Assembly: GCF_001455205.1 (NCBI RefSeq)
Contig: NZ_CP013341.1
Coordinates: forward strand, 1,364,001 to 1,428,000
Direction: 5' to 3'
DNA: 64,000 nt
Origin: Nitrosomonas ureae
Lineage (GTDB): Bacteria; Pseudomonadota; Gammaproteobacteria; Burkholderiales; Nitrosomonadaceae
Numbering within the stretch: position 1 is the first letter of the stretch; each line of letters starts with the position of its first letter. Under the pieces are notes generated by a model. It ran no database searches. It saw only the letters and a list, made by a program, of their open reading frames with translations, and was not told the origin of the DNA. A program made the position numbers and the translations under genes. Below, piece after piece: positions 1 through 8,840 of this stretch.

Positions 1-2
1 TC

Positions 3-3000
3 GATGCAGCGATGAGCTTATCCGATCTTAACGGCAGCAACGGTTTTCGCATGAAGGGAGGGACGTCCGATATTTTAGCCGGATCGGTCAGTAATGCCGG
101 AGATGTCAACGGGGATGGGTTTGACGATTTGATTATTAGTACCCGGGGAATCCGAGTGGGTGATTATTATTATGGTTATACCAATACGCGCGGAGGCAGC
201 TATGTAGTATTCGGTAAGGAATTCGGTTTTGATGCGGTGATGGACTTATCCATTCTCGATGGCAGCGATGGTTTTCGTCTGAATGAGGAGGGGGATTACT
301 CGGGCATATCGGTCAGTGGCGCGGGAGATGTAAATGGTGATGGGTTTGATGATTTGATTATCAGCGACCCTGATGAACAGGACAGCTTCGGCAATGCGGG
401 TCCCAGTTCCAGTTACGTGATGTTTGGCAGGGCTTCGGGATTCAGCGCCGTAGCGGATTCATCCAGCCTTGCAGGCGACGAAGGCTTCCGGCTGGATGGG
501 GGAAGGGGTGTCCTGGTTACGTCGGTCAGTGGCGCCGGGGATGTGAATGGCGATGGTTTCGATGATTTGATTGCCGGTGCCCCCGGGGCTGATTTGAATG
601 GCAAAAATTCAGGTTCCAGCTATGTCATCTTTGGCCGCAGCGACTTTACCTCTGGACCTGATTTCTTGGGCACGCCAGGGGAGGATGTCTTCACCGGTAC
701 TCCCGCTGCCGAAAGTTTTGTAACGCTTGATGGTGATGACGGGATGATCGGTGGAGGCGGCGCGGATTCGTTCGCCGGCGGAGCGGGCGACGATGTCATG
801 CAGATCGCGGATGCGGGCTTTGTGCTGATCGATGGCGGCACCGGTTTTGATACCCTGGAACTGGCTGGCGGCGGTTTTAATCTGAATCTGTCCAGTGCCG
901 GAGACAAGATGCAGAATATCGAAGCCATTGACATGACCGGTAGTGGAAATCATAAGTTGATTTTGTCGATGCAGGATGTGCTGAATCTGTCGGATGAGAC
1001 CAATACCCTGAGAATAAAAGGCGATGCCGGGGATAGCGTGGCCGGACTTGACAGCGGCTGGGTGGATGGCGGTATCCAGAATGGTGTCCGCACTTACATT
1101 CAATTTGACGCTGTGTTACAGATCGATGTGGCCGTAAGCACAGACTTTGTGGATGATAATGCCATGAGTTTATTCAGCCTTGACGGTAGCAACGGTTTCC
1201 GCCTGGATGGTGAAGCAGCGCATGATGAATCAGGCCGTTCTGTGAGCAATGCGGGGGACGTCAATGGAGACGGTTTTGATGATGTGATTGTCGGCGCTCC
1301 TCTTGCGAGTTCGAATAGCAATTATTCCGGTTCCAGCTACGTGGTATTTGGCCAGGCATCCGGATTTAATGCCGCGATGAGCCTGTCCGATCTGGATGGA
1401 ACTAACGGTTTCCGCCTGGATGGTGAAGCAGCGAGTGATGGTTCAGGCTGCTCGGTAAGCAGTGCGGGGGATGTCAATGGCGATGGGTTCGATGATTTGA
1501 TAGTCGGATCTTCTTATGCCGATCCGAATGGTAGTTTGTCAGGCTCCAGTTACGTGGTATTTGGCAAGGCATCCGGATTTGATGCCGCGATGAATCTGTT
1601 CAGTCTTGATGGCAGCAACGGTTTCCGCCTAGATGGTAATGCAGTGTATGATCGTTCAGGTTTGTCAGTCAGTGGTGCAGGGGACGTCAACGGCGATGGG
1701 TTCGGTGATGTAATTGTTGGTGCTTACGGTGCCGATCCAAGTGGTAATGATTCCGGTTCCAGCTACGTGATATTCGGGCGCGCATCCGGATTTGATGCCG
1801 CGATGAATCTGTCCAGTCTTGACGGCAGTAATGGTTTTCGTTTGGATGGTGAAACGGAGCATGATGAATCAGGCCGTTCTGTGAGCAGCGCGGGGGACGT
1901 CAATGGAGACGGTTTTGATGATGTGATCATTACTGCTCGTTATGCTTTTCCGCATGGCTATGGATCCGGTTCCAGTTACGTCGTATTCGGGCGCGCATCG
2001 GGATTTGATGCGGCGATGAATCTATCCGGCCTGGACGGCAGCAATGGTTTCCGCCTGGATGGCGTGTCGGTATATGATATACCAGTCAGTGGCGCGGGAG
2101 ACGTCAACGGGGATGGTTTTGATGATGTGATTATTGGCGCTCCCGATGCCGATCCGAATGGTAGTTATTCCGGTTTCAGTTACGTGGTATTTGGCAAGGC
2201 TTCAGGGTTTGATGCTACGATGGATTTATCCGGCCTTGACGGCAGTAACGGTTTTCGTTTGGATGGTGAAACGGAGCATGATGAATCAGGCCGTTCTGTG
2301 AGCAGCGCGGGGGACGTCAATGGAGACGGTTTTGATGATGTGATTGTCGATGCCCGGGATTCCAGCTACGTGGTATTCGGGCGCGCATCCGGATTCGATG
2401 CGGTGATGAATCTATCCGGTCTCGATGGTAGTGACGGTTTTCGTATCGATCGTGTCACGATCGATAATTTTTCACCCGGATCAGTCAGTGGCGCGGGAGA
2501 TGTCAATGGTGACGGCTTCGATGATTTGATAGTCGGATCTCCCGGTGCCAATGTGAATGGTGCAAATTCGGGATCCAGCTACGTGATCTTTGGACGCAGC
2601 GACTTTACCGATGGTGAGGTGGTGGACTTTCCCGGCACGCCCGGTGATGATATTTTTACCGGCACCAAAGCGGCGGAAAGCTTTAAAGGTGAAGCTGGCA
2701 ACGACCGCATGATCGGCCGTGGCGGTGCGGATTCGTTCGATGGCGGTGCGGGTAACGATTACATTCGCATATTGGGCGATGACTTTCTGTTTGTTGACGG
2801 CGGTTCAGGTACCGATACGCTGGGATTGTCCGGTAGTGGGCTCAATCTGGATCTGCCCGGCGTAATCGATAAAATTCATGGCATCGAGACCATTGCTTTA
2901 TATGGTACGGGTGACAACATGCTGACCTTGACCGCGCAGGATGTCATTGATCTATCGGGTGAGAGGAATACGCTGAAAATCAAAGGCAATGCAGGAGATA

Positions 3001-3125
3001 GCGTGATTGGGCTGAGCAGCGGTTGGACGGATGGCGGTATTCATGGCAATTTCCATACTTATACGCAAGGTGATGCGGTGCTGCTGATCGGGGTGAATGT
3101 GACGACGGATTTCCCGGTGATTTGA
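3..3125 (+). CDS. Secreted FG-GAP beta-propeller / RTX repeat protein, 5' end outside window
   Basis: The gene is partial. Codons before the first ATG (position 12) read D-A-A in frame and match the tail of each repeat, so the reading frame continues left of the window. The visible 1037 residues hold ten FG-GAP repeats of about 62-76 residues, each with a Ca-binding DVNGDGFDD motif and an SSYVVFG strand. Three repeats are followed by a 169-residue block (residues 216-384), then seven repeats, then a second 169-residue block (869-1037). Each block has glycine/aspartate-rich RTX-like sequence (GGGGADSF, GGAGDD) and a conserved tail. Seven FG-GAP repeats make one integrin-type beta-propeller. 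The family is usually extracellular, calcium-stabilised and adhesive, and RTX-like ends suggest type I secretion; this is inference, because no transporter is visible. The specific function is unknown. Confidence 0.85.
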   Translation, partial: DAAMSLSDLNGSNGFRMKGGTSDILAGSVSNAGDVNGDGFDDLIISTRGIRVGDYYYGYTNTRGGSYVVFGKEFGFDAVMDLSILDGSDGFRLNEEGDYSGISVSGAGDVNGDGFDDLIISDPDEQDSFGNAGPSSSYVMFGRASGFSAVADSSSLAGDEGFRLDGGRGVLVTSVSGAGDVNGDGFDDLIAGAPGADLNGKNSGSSYVIFGRSDFTSGPDFLGTPGEDVFTGTPAAESFVTLDGDDGMIGGGGADSFAGGAGDDVMQIADAGFVLIDGGTGFDTLELAGGGFNLNLSSAGDKMQNIEAIDMTGSGNHKLILSMQDVLNLSDETNTLRIKGDAGDSVAGLDSGWVDGGIQNGVRTYIQFDAVLQIDVAVSTDFVDDNAMSLFSLDGSNGFRLDGEAAHDESGRSVSNAGDVNGDGFDDVIVGAPLASSNSNYSGSSYVVFGQASGFNAAMSLSDLDGTNGFRLDGEAASDGSGCSVSSAGDVNGDGFDDLIVGSSYADPNGSLSGSSYVVFGKASGFDAAMNLFSLDGSNGFRLDGNAVYDRSGLSVSGAGDVNGDGFGDVIVGAYGADPSGNDSGSSYVIFGRASGFDAAMNLSSLDGSNGFRLDGETEHDESGRSVSSAGDVNGDGFDDVIITARYAFPHGYGSGSSYVVFGRASGFDAAMNLSGLDGSNGFRLDGVSVYDIPVSGAGDVNGDGFDDVIIGAPDADPNGSYSGFSYVVFGKASGFDATMDLSGLDGSNGFRLDGETEHDESGRSVSSAGDVNGDGFDDVIVDARDSSYVVFGRASGFDAVMNLSGLDGSDGFRIDRVTIDNFSPGSVSGAGDVNGDGFDDLIVGSPGANVNGANSGSSYVIFGRSDFTDGEVVDFPGTPGDDIFTGTKAAESFKGEAGNDRMIGRGGADSFDGGAGNDYIRILGDDFLFVDGGSGTDTLGLSGSGLNLDLPGVIDKIHGIETIALYGTGDNMLTLTAQDVIDLSGERNTLKIKGNAGDSVIGLSSGWTDGGIHGNFHTYTQGDAVLLIGVNVTTDFPVI
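1833..1927 (+). repeat. 95-bp exact direct repeat, copy 1 (inside FG-GAP gene)
   Basis: This stretch is identical base for base to 2250-2344. It encodes the GFRLDGETEHDESGRSV to DGFDDV part of visible repeat 7. The other repeats differ at many synonymous positions, so this identity points to recent duplication or gene conversion. Confidence 0.9.
2250..2344 (+). repeat. 95-bp exact direct repeat, copy 2 (inside FG-GAP gene)
   Basis: Second copy of the 95-bp identity, in visible repeat 9. This repeat is shorter than the others: the loop between DDVIV and SSYVVFG is reduced to a few residues, consistent with recombination between repeat units. Confidence 0.9.
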
Positions 3126-3278
3126 CAGGGTGTTGGAAACCGACGCAAAATACTCATTCCTTATGTATAAACTGTGTTGTTTGCCTTGCAATGATTGCCT
3201 CAGAAAAGTTTTTCACAACTCATCAATGTCACCAAAATTGATGGTTCTCAAACTATAAATTTAAACGTCAGGATATGA

Positions 3279-4337
3279 ATGGATACTAACGAGACTACTC
3301 CAGCACCTGCGCCGATGCTGGAAATGAGTACTTCCCGCCAAATGTTGTCTTGGCTGGCTGAGCAGAAACTATCCATCGCTTTTACAACTTACCAAGTGGG
3401 TAAGTTGTATTTTATCGGTCTCAAGCCCGACAATGGGCTTTCGGTATTTGAGCGTAGTTTTAACCGCTGCATGGGGTTATGCACGACGCCAACCGGTTTG
3501 TACATGAGCAGCTTGTATCAGGTGTGGCGCTTTGAGAATGTATTCGAGGCGGGGCAGCAGCAGGATAGTTTTGATCGGTTGTATGTGCCGCAGATGGGCT
3601 ATACCACGGGTGACCTGGATATACACGACATGGCGGTGGATAGCGATGGCCGCCTGGTGTTTGTCAATACGTTGTTTGGCTGTTTGGCTACATTGAGTGA
3701 AACGCATAGTTTCAAACCAATCTGGCAACCTTTCTTTATCAGCAAATTGGCGGCGGAAGATCGTTGCCATCTGAATGGCCTGGCGATGAGAGAGGGGCAA
3801 CCGGCGTATGTGACTGCGGTAGGACAATGCGATGTGGCCGATGGCTGGCGTGAACATCGGGTTGGCGGTGGCATTGTCATCGATGTGCAGCGCAATGAGG
3901 TCGTTTGCGGTGGATTGTCGATGCCGCATTCGCCACGCTGGCATAATGGCAAATTGTGGTTGCTTAATTCCGGTACAGGGGATTTCGGTTATGTTGATCT
4001 GGCATCCGGGCGCTTTGAGCCGTTATGTTTTTGCCCCGGTTATATGCGCGGCTTGAGTTTTCATGGCGACTTTGCTTTGGTGGGCTTATCCAAGCCGCGC
4101 GAGAATAAAACATTCAGCGGTTTGGCGTTGGATGATCACCTTAAGTCGCGTAACGCAGAAGCGCGTTGCGGTATTCAGGTGATCGATTTGCGCAGTGGGG
4201 ATATCGTCCATTGGTTGCGTATCGAGGGCGTGGTTGAGGAATTGTATGATGTGGTTACTTTGCCCCACGTGCGCCGCCCCATGGCGCTGGGTTTCAAGAC
4301 GGATGAGATTCGCCGGGTACTGAGCGTTGAGACCTAG
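3279..4337 (+). CDS. TIGR03032/DUF4915 family protein
   Basis: A 352-residue soluble protein with no signal peptide or membrane segment. I recognise the TIGR03032 (DUF4915) family from LSIAFTTYQVGKLYFIGL, FNRCMGL, YVPQMGYTTGDLDIHDMAV, FNTLFGCLA-like and SMPHSPRWHNGKLWLLNSG segments. The regular beta-rich pattern suggests a propeller. Its biochemical role is not known; members often lie near large repeat or adhesin proteins. Here it follows the FG-GAP protein after a 150-bp gap, so the two may be linked, but cotranscription is not shown. The start used is the first in-frame ATG; an out-of-frame ATG lies 4 bp upstream. Confidence 0.8.
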   Translation: MDTNETTPAPAPMLEMSTSRQMLSWLAEQKLSIAFTTYQVGKLYFIGLKPDNGLSVFERSFNRCMGLCTTPTGLYMSSLYQVWRFENVFEAGQQQDSFDRLYVPQMGYTTGDLDIHDMAVDSDGRLVFVNTLFGCLATLSETHSFKPIWQPFFISKLAAEDRCHLNGLAMREGQPAYVTAVGQCDVADGWREHRVGGGIVIDVQRNEVVCGGLSMPHSPRWHNGKLWLLNSGTGDFGYVDLASGRFEPLCFCPGYMRGLSFHGDFALVGLSKPRENKTFSGLALDDHLKSRNAEARCGIQVIDLRSGDIVHWLRIEGVVEELYDVVTLPHVRRPMALGFKTDEIRRVLSVET

Positions 4338-4610
4338 GAGGTCGAACTTAAGGCTATCCCACTCGGCTCGCTACGATTGCTTAAGTCCGGCAGACTTCCG
4401 GATTGCAGGATTGAGCGTAAACTGTCTTCAGCAGGTGAGATTACTAAACCGATGAGATGATTTCTTCACTGGTTCTGGTGAAGATTCAAATTTATAGCGC
4501 CTGATGTCAATCCTTGCCCTGAGGACAAAATACCGATTCACCCTTTTTGTGGGTTGTTTGCAAACGGCTTGCCTCGTGCAATGTGCGGGTTTTCAGCTAC
4601 AATTGCAGAT

Positions 4611-6311
4611 ATGAATTCGAGTAAGACAAAAATGCTGTCACCCATTCAGAAAAAATTGGGGGATACCAATATAATTTTAGTGGGCATGATGGGTGCCGGG
4701 AAAACGACGATCGGTAAAGCATTGTCGAATTCTCTCTGTAAAGCTTTTGTTGATTCCGATCATGAGATTCAGAGGCGGACTGGTGTAAAGATTCCCGTGA
4801 TATTTGAAATCGAAGGAGAGGCTGGCTTTCGTAAGCGTGAGTCAGAAGTATTGGCCGGATTGGTAGAAAAGAAGAACATCATTCTGGCGACCGGTGGAGG
4901 TGCGGTACTGAATGCAGAAAACCGCCAGTTATTGAGACGAGGCGGAATTGTTATCTATCTGCGGGCATCGGTTAATGATTTATATCGACGAACCCGCCAT
5001 GACAAAAACAGGCCCTTGCTGCAGGCGACCGAGAACTTATACGCACGATTGAATGAGCTTTATATGCAACGGGATGCGCTTTATCGTGAAACGGCGCATG
5101 TCATCATTGATAGCGGAAAGCAAGGGGTGCGTTTTCTAGTGCAAAAACTGATCAACAAATTAATATCTACAGATTTCAATACAATCATGCAGAAAAATCC
5201 TGGTAATACTATGCAGACCGTCGCTGTCGATTTTACCCCTTCATTGGAGAAACGGAGTTATCCGATACATATTGGTTACGGAATTTTGCAGCAAGTTGAC
5301 TTGATTGCTTCCTGCTTGCCGCAAAAACGGGTAGCTATCGTAAGTAATACCACCGTGGCTCCCTTTTACCTGAACAAGCTGCGTATTCGATTGGAGGAGA
5401 AAGGCGTGAGCTCCGTTCCAATTATTCTTCCGGATGGTGAAGCTTACAAAAACTGGGAAACTTTAAATTTAATTTTTGATGCGCTACTGGAAAATCACTG
5501 TGAGCGCAATACTGCGATACTGGCGCTGGGTGGGGGGGTGGTCGGTGATCTGGCCGGTTTTGCCGCAGCAACTTATCTGCGCGGTGTACCCTTTATTCAG
5601 ATACCGACAACATTGCTGGCTCAGGTGGATTCCTCAGTGGGCGGAAAAACCGGAATCAATCATCCATTAGGCAAGAATATGATCGGAGCATTTTATCAGC
5701 CGCGTATGGTGCTAACCGATAGTGCAACCTTGAATACCTTGCCGGATAGAGAGTTACGTGCCGGACTGGCCGAGATCATTAAATACGGCTTGATCCGTGA
5801 TCCTGCTTTTTTTGAATGGCTGGAACAGAATATGCATCGCTTGCTTGCGCGTGACCCGACGATACTGAATGAAGCTATTCAACGCAGCTGCGAAAATAAA
5901 GCGGAAATAGTGGCTGCGGATGAGAAAGAAAAAGGGATCAGAGCGTTGCTGAATCTGGGCCATACCTTTGGGCATGCGATTGAAAATGGCATGGGATATG
6001 GCGTCTGGCTGCATGGTGAAGCAGTGGCGGCAGGAACGGTAATGGCAGCTGAGTTGTCACGCCGCATGAAGCTGATCAGCGAGGCTGATGTTCAGCGTAT
6101 ACGCAGAATTCTTTTGCAGGCTGAATTGCCGGTTGTCGCGCCTAAAATGCCGGCGGAAAAATATTTGCAGCTGATGACTTTGGATAAAAAAGTGGAAGCT
6201 GGCAAATCACGCTTTATTGTTCTTAATCGGATAGGTGAGGCGGTAATGAGGGCCGACATTGTGCCTGCAATCTTAAATGAAACGATTCTGGCATGTATGT
6301 CAAATGAATGA
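4611..6311 (+). CDS. aroKB: Bifunctional shikimate kinase / 3-dehydroquinate synthase (AroK-AroB fusion)
   Basis: One uninterrupted reading frame carries both enzymes of the shikimate pathway. From the start used here, residues about 8-185 are shikimate kinase: P-loop GMMGAGKTT, substrate motif DSDHEI, FRKRE and TGGGA. Residues from about 201 onward are 3-dehydroquinate synthase: GGGVVGDLAGF, IPTTLLAQVDSSVGGKTG, KNMIGAFYQP and the metal-site segment GHTFGHAIE. The linker is about 20 residues with no stop codon, and no ribosome-binding site precedes the internal ATGs (5187 and 5211). In most proteobacteria the two genes are adjacent but separate. The frame is open further upstream to 4554; I chose 4611 because the upstream residues do not resemble AroK. 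An in-frame ATG at 4632 is also possible. The stop overlaps the start of dgt. Confidence 0.9.
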   Translation: MNSSKTKMLSPIQKKLGDTNIILVGMMGAGKTTIGKALSNSLCKAFVDSDHEIQRRTGVKIPVIFEIEGEAGFRKRESEVLAGLVEKKNIILATGGGAVLNAENRQLLRRGGIVIYLRASVNDLYRRTRHDKNRPLLQATENLYARLNELYMQRDALYRETAHVIIDSGKQGVRFLVQKLINKLISTDFNTIMQKNPGNTMQTVAVDFTPSLEKRSYPIHIGYGILQQVDLIASCLPQKRVAIVSNTTVAPFYLNKLRIRLEEKGVSSVPIILPDGEAYKNWETLNLIFDALLENHCERNTAILALGGGVVGDLAGFAAATYLRGVPFIQIPTTLLAQVDSSVGGKTGINHPLGKNMIGAFYQPRMVLTDSATLNTLPDRELRAGLAEIIKYGLIRDPAFFEWLEQNMHRLLARDPTILNEAIQRSCENKAEIVAADEKEKGIRALLNLGHTFGHAIENGMGYGVWLHGEAVAAGTVMAAELSRRMKLISEADVQRIRRILLQAELPVVAPKMPAEKYLQLMTLDKKVEAGKSRFIVLNRIGEAVMRADIVPAILNETILACMSNE

Positions 6312-7426
6312 GTTGGCTGTTTATGCCGTGTCTTCTGAAAATTCTCGTGGGCGTGAGGTACCGGAGGAATTGCCGGCCGGGCGCAGCGAATTTCAGCGCG
6401 ATCGGGATCGTATCATCCATTCTGCCGCCTTTCGTCGACTGGAATACAAAACCCAGGTATTTGTTAATCATGAAGGGGATTTGTTTCGCACGCGCCTGAC
6501 GCATAGTCTTGAAGTTGCGCAGATAGGGCGTTCCATTGCAAGAAATCTGGGTCTGAACGAGGACTTGGTGGAAGCGATCACATTGGCGCACGATCTTGGG
6601 CATACGCCTTTTGGTCATGCGGGCCAGGATGCGTTGAATGAGTGCATGCGCGATTATGGTGGCTTTGAACATAATCTGCAATCCTTGCGGGTTGTTGATG
6701 TGCTTGAGGAGCGGTATGCAGCTTTTGATGGGCTGAATCTTTGTTATGAAACCCGTGAAGGTATACTCAAGCATGTTTCCAGGAGGAATGCGCAGAAACT
6801 GGGTGCGGTGGGCGAGCGTTTTTTGCAGCGCAAAAGGCCTTCATTGGAAGCGCAGCTGGCTAATTTTGCCGATGAAATTGCGTATAATAATCACGATGTG
6901 GATGATGGACTGCGTTCGGGGTTAATCACGCTGGATCAATTGGAGGGCGTCGCAATTTTTTCGCATCATTTGGAACAAGTTAAGGAAAAATATCCAGTAC
7001 TGCCTGAGCGTCGCATGGTTTATGAAACTGTGCGCGGTATGATCAATACCTTGGTGACTGATCTCATCCAGCAAAGCACGCGTAATATTAAAGCAGCAAA
7101 AGTTGATAGCTTGGTCGCGGTGCATGTAGCGCCGCCACTTATTGGTTTTAGCCAGCAAATAAAAAAAACAGCAGCAAGAATTGAAAAAATTTTTACTCGA
7201 TAACCTTTACAGGCATTTTCGCGTGGTACGCATGAGTGCCAAAGCTCATCATACGATCGAGAGGCTATTTTCAGTCTTTAGCTCGGAAATAAAATTATTG
7301 CCCACTCAATATCAGAAAAAATTTGATCGAGAGGGTCATCAGGCCATTGCTGATTATATTGCTGGTATGACTGATCGGTACGCCATCAAAGAATATCAGC
7401 GTTTATTCGCTATTGTGGAAAACTAG
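6304..7426 (+). pseudogene. dgt: dGTP triphosphohydrolase-like HD hydrolase, frameshifted in an A8 run
   Basis: Residues 1-300 read as a COG0232 deoxyguanosinetriphosphate triphosphohydrolase. Visible motifs are FRRLEYKTQVF, the HD-domain signature THSLEVAQIGR, AHDLGHTPFGHAGQ and FADEIAYNNHDVDDG. The frame then leaves the family sequence at the eight adenines 7161-7168 and stops at 7203. The missing C-terminus (KKFLLDNLYRHFRVVRM onward, ending 7426) continues in the next frame. Removing one A restores a continuous protein of about 373 residues, the normal length. The cause could be a real mutation, transcript slippage on the A run, or a sequencing error. The start at 6304 overlaps the aroKB stop by 8 bp, so the genes are translationally coupled. 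The family hydrolyses dNTPs to nucleoside and triphosphate. Confidence 0.75.
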
Positions 7427-7554
7427 ATTTACATCGATTGATTAGTACCAAAGTCAATTTTTAAGCGAATTTCCGAATTGAATATACTGGTGTGGCGATG
7501 TACGTAAAGGCCGTTCACTGGTAATATTATTGATTGGTAAAGGTGAATCCTTAT

Positions 7555-7688
7555 CAGGCTGTTGAAAAAACTATCCGCAATGCTGCTACTGCGTTAGTAA
7601 CAGACTCAAAAAGCTCATTTGTTAGGCGTATATTTTTTGTGCCCGCTACGTTTTTTTCAATTTCCTTGGAAGCGTTTTCAACCACCTG
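7555..7688. repeat. MITE-like element with imperfect terminal inverted repeats
   Basis: The 311-bp gap between dgt and hemE contains a 134-bp segment bounded by CAGGCTGTTGAAAA at the left and the inverse of CAGGTGGTTGAAAA at the right (12 of 14 match). It has no open reading frame. The left end looks like a dispersed non-autonomous element I associate with Nitrosomonas genomes; that is memory, not a search. A second possible right end (TTTTTTTCAA, near 7661-7670) would make the element about 115 bp. Confidence 0.45.
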
Positions 7689-7737
7689 TTAATGGAAATT
7701 GCCTGTTTAGAATAACAATAAGAGTTAGGTTTATTTA

Positions 7738-8811
7738 ATGACAACGCTGAAAAATGATACGTTATTACGCGCATTGCTGAAACAACCTGTCGATTACACC
7801 CCTGTCTGGTTAATGCGTCAGGCAGGCAGATATCTTGCGGAATATAATGCAACGCGCGCGCGCGCGGGAGATTTTCTCGCTTTATGTAAGAATCCCGGAT
7901 TCGCTACTGAAGTGACTATGCAGCCGCTTGCGCGTTTTCCGTTGGATGCGGCCATATTATTTTCAGATATTCTAACCATACCTGATGCGATGGGGTTAGG
8001 GTTGTATTTTGCTCATGGCGAAGGCCCGATGTTTGAGCGTCCGCTGCGAGACGAAAAGGAGATCCGTGCGTTAAAGGTTCCCGACCCAGGCAAGGAATTG
8101 CGTTATGTAATGGATGCGGTGTCGGAAATCCGCAAGGCATTGGATAATCGAGTTCCCTTGATTGGTTTTTCCGGCAGTCCGTTTACGCTGGCTTGCTATA
8201 TGGTGGAGGGACGCGGCGGAACCGAGTTTCGGGAAATCAAGACGATGTTGTATCAGCGTCCAGAATTATTGCATCATATTCTGGATGTCAATGCAAAGGC
8301 CGTGACAGCTTACCTGAATGCGCAGATTGAATCGGGTGCGCAGATAGTCATGATTTTTGATACTTGGGGCGGTGCGCTTTCGCATGGAGCTTATCAGGAA
8401 TTCTCGTTGCGTTATATGCAGCAGATTGTCGCCGGATTGAAACGGGATCACGAAGGCATGCGCATCCCAAAGATTGTTTTTACCAAGGGTGGCGGTTTGT
8501 GGCTGGAATTAATTGCTGATATTGGTTGTGATGCCGTCGGTTTGGATTGGACAATCGATATCGGGGAAGCGCGCCGGCGGGTTGGGGATAAAGTTGCTTT
8601 GCAGGGAAATCTCGATCCTTCGGTGTTGTTTGCTTCACCAGAGGTGATTACTGCGGAAGTTGAGAAGATACTGCTGAGCTATGGTGCTGGAAGTGGTCAT
8701 GTCTTTAACTTGGGGCATGGAATTTCTCAATTTACGCCACCCGAGAATGCGGCAGCTTTGGTAGAAGCGGTACATACGCTGAGTCGTAAATTCCACTTGG
8801 AGAGTGCTTAA
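7738..8811 (+). CDS. hemE: Uroporphyrinogen decarboxylase
   Basis: A cytosolic haem-pathway enzyme that removes four acetate carboxyls from uroporphyrinogen III to give coproporphyrinogen III. The 357-residue length is typical. Signature segments are PVWLMRQAGRYLAEY near the N-terminus, FSDILTIPDAMG, the GFSGSPFTLACYMVEG segment, FDTWGGALS and GHVFNLGHGI at the end. A purine-rich ribosome-binding stretch (AGAGTTAGG) precedes the ATG. It is followed 29 bp later by a response-regulator gene on the same strand, so the three genes may share transcripts. The high haem demand of an ammonia oxidiser fits. Confidence 0.97.
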   Translation: MTTLKNDTLLRALLKQPVDYTPVWLMRQAGRYLAEYNATRARAGDFLALCKNPGFATEVTMQPLARFPLDAAILFSDILTIPDAMGLGLYFAHGEGPMFERPLRDEKEIRALKVPDPGKELRYVMDAVSEIRKALDNRVPLIGFSGSPFTLACYMVEGRGGTEFREIKTMLYQRPELLHHILDVNAKAVTAYLNAQIESGAQIVMIFDTWGGALSHGAYQEFSLRYMQQIVAGLKRDHEGMRIPKIVFTKGGGLWLELIADIGCDAVGLDWTIDIGEARRRVGDKVALQGNLDPSVLFASPEVITAEVEKILLSYGAGSGHVFNLGHGISQFTPPENAAALVEAVHTLSRKFHLESA

Positions 8812-8840
8812 ATTGATCTGAGGCATTGCAGGAAGAAATT

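Noticed and set aside
609..1103. A 164-codon open frame on the minus strand inside the FG-GAP gene
   Set aside because: It is antisense to a strongly repetitive coding sequence; the frame is open because of repeat composition and has no recognisable protein.
3477..3944. A 155-codon minus-strand frame inside the TIGR03032 gene
   Set aside because: Shadow of a recognised gene on the other strand; no ribosome-binding site or family.
4338..4553. Inverted ACTTAAG/CTTAAGT segments and a GATTCAAAT that resembles a tRNA T-arm
   Set aside because: No acceptor or anticodon stem can be built around it, so a tRNA is not supported; the inverted repeat is short and interrupted.
6223..6774. A 183-codon minus-strand frame across the aroKB/dgt junction
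   Set aside because: Overlaps two well-supported genes and shows no family.
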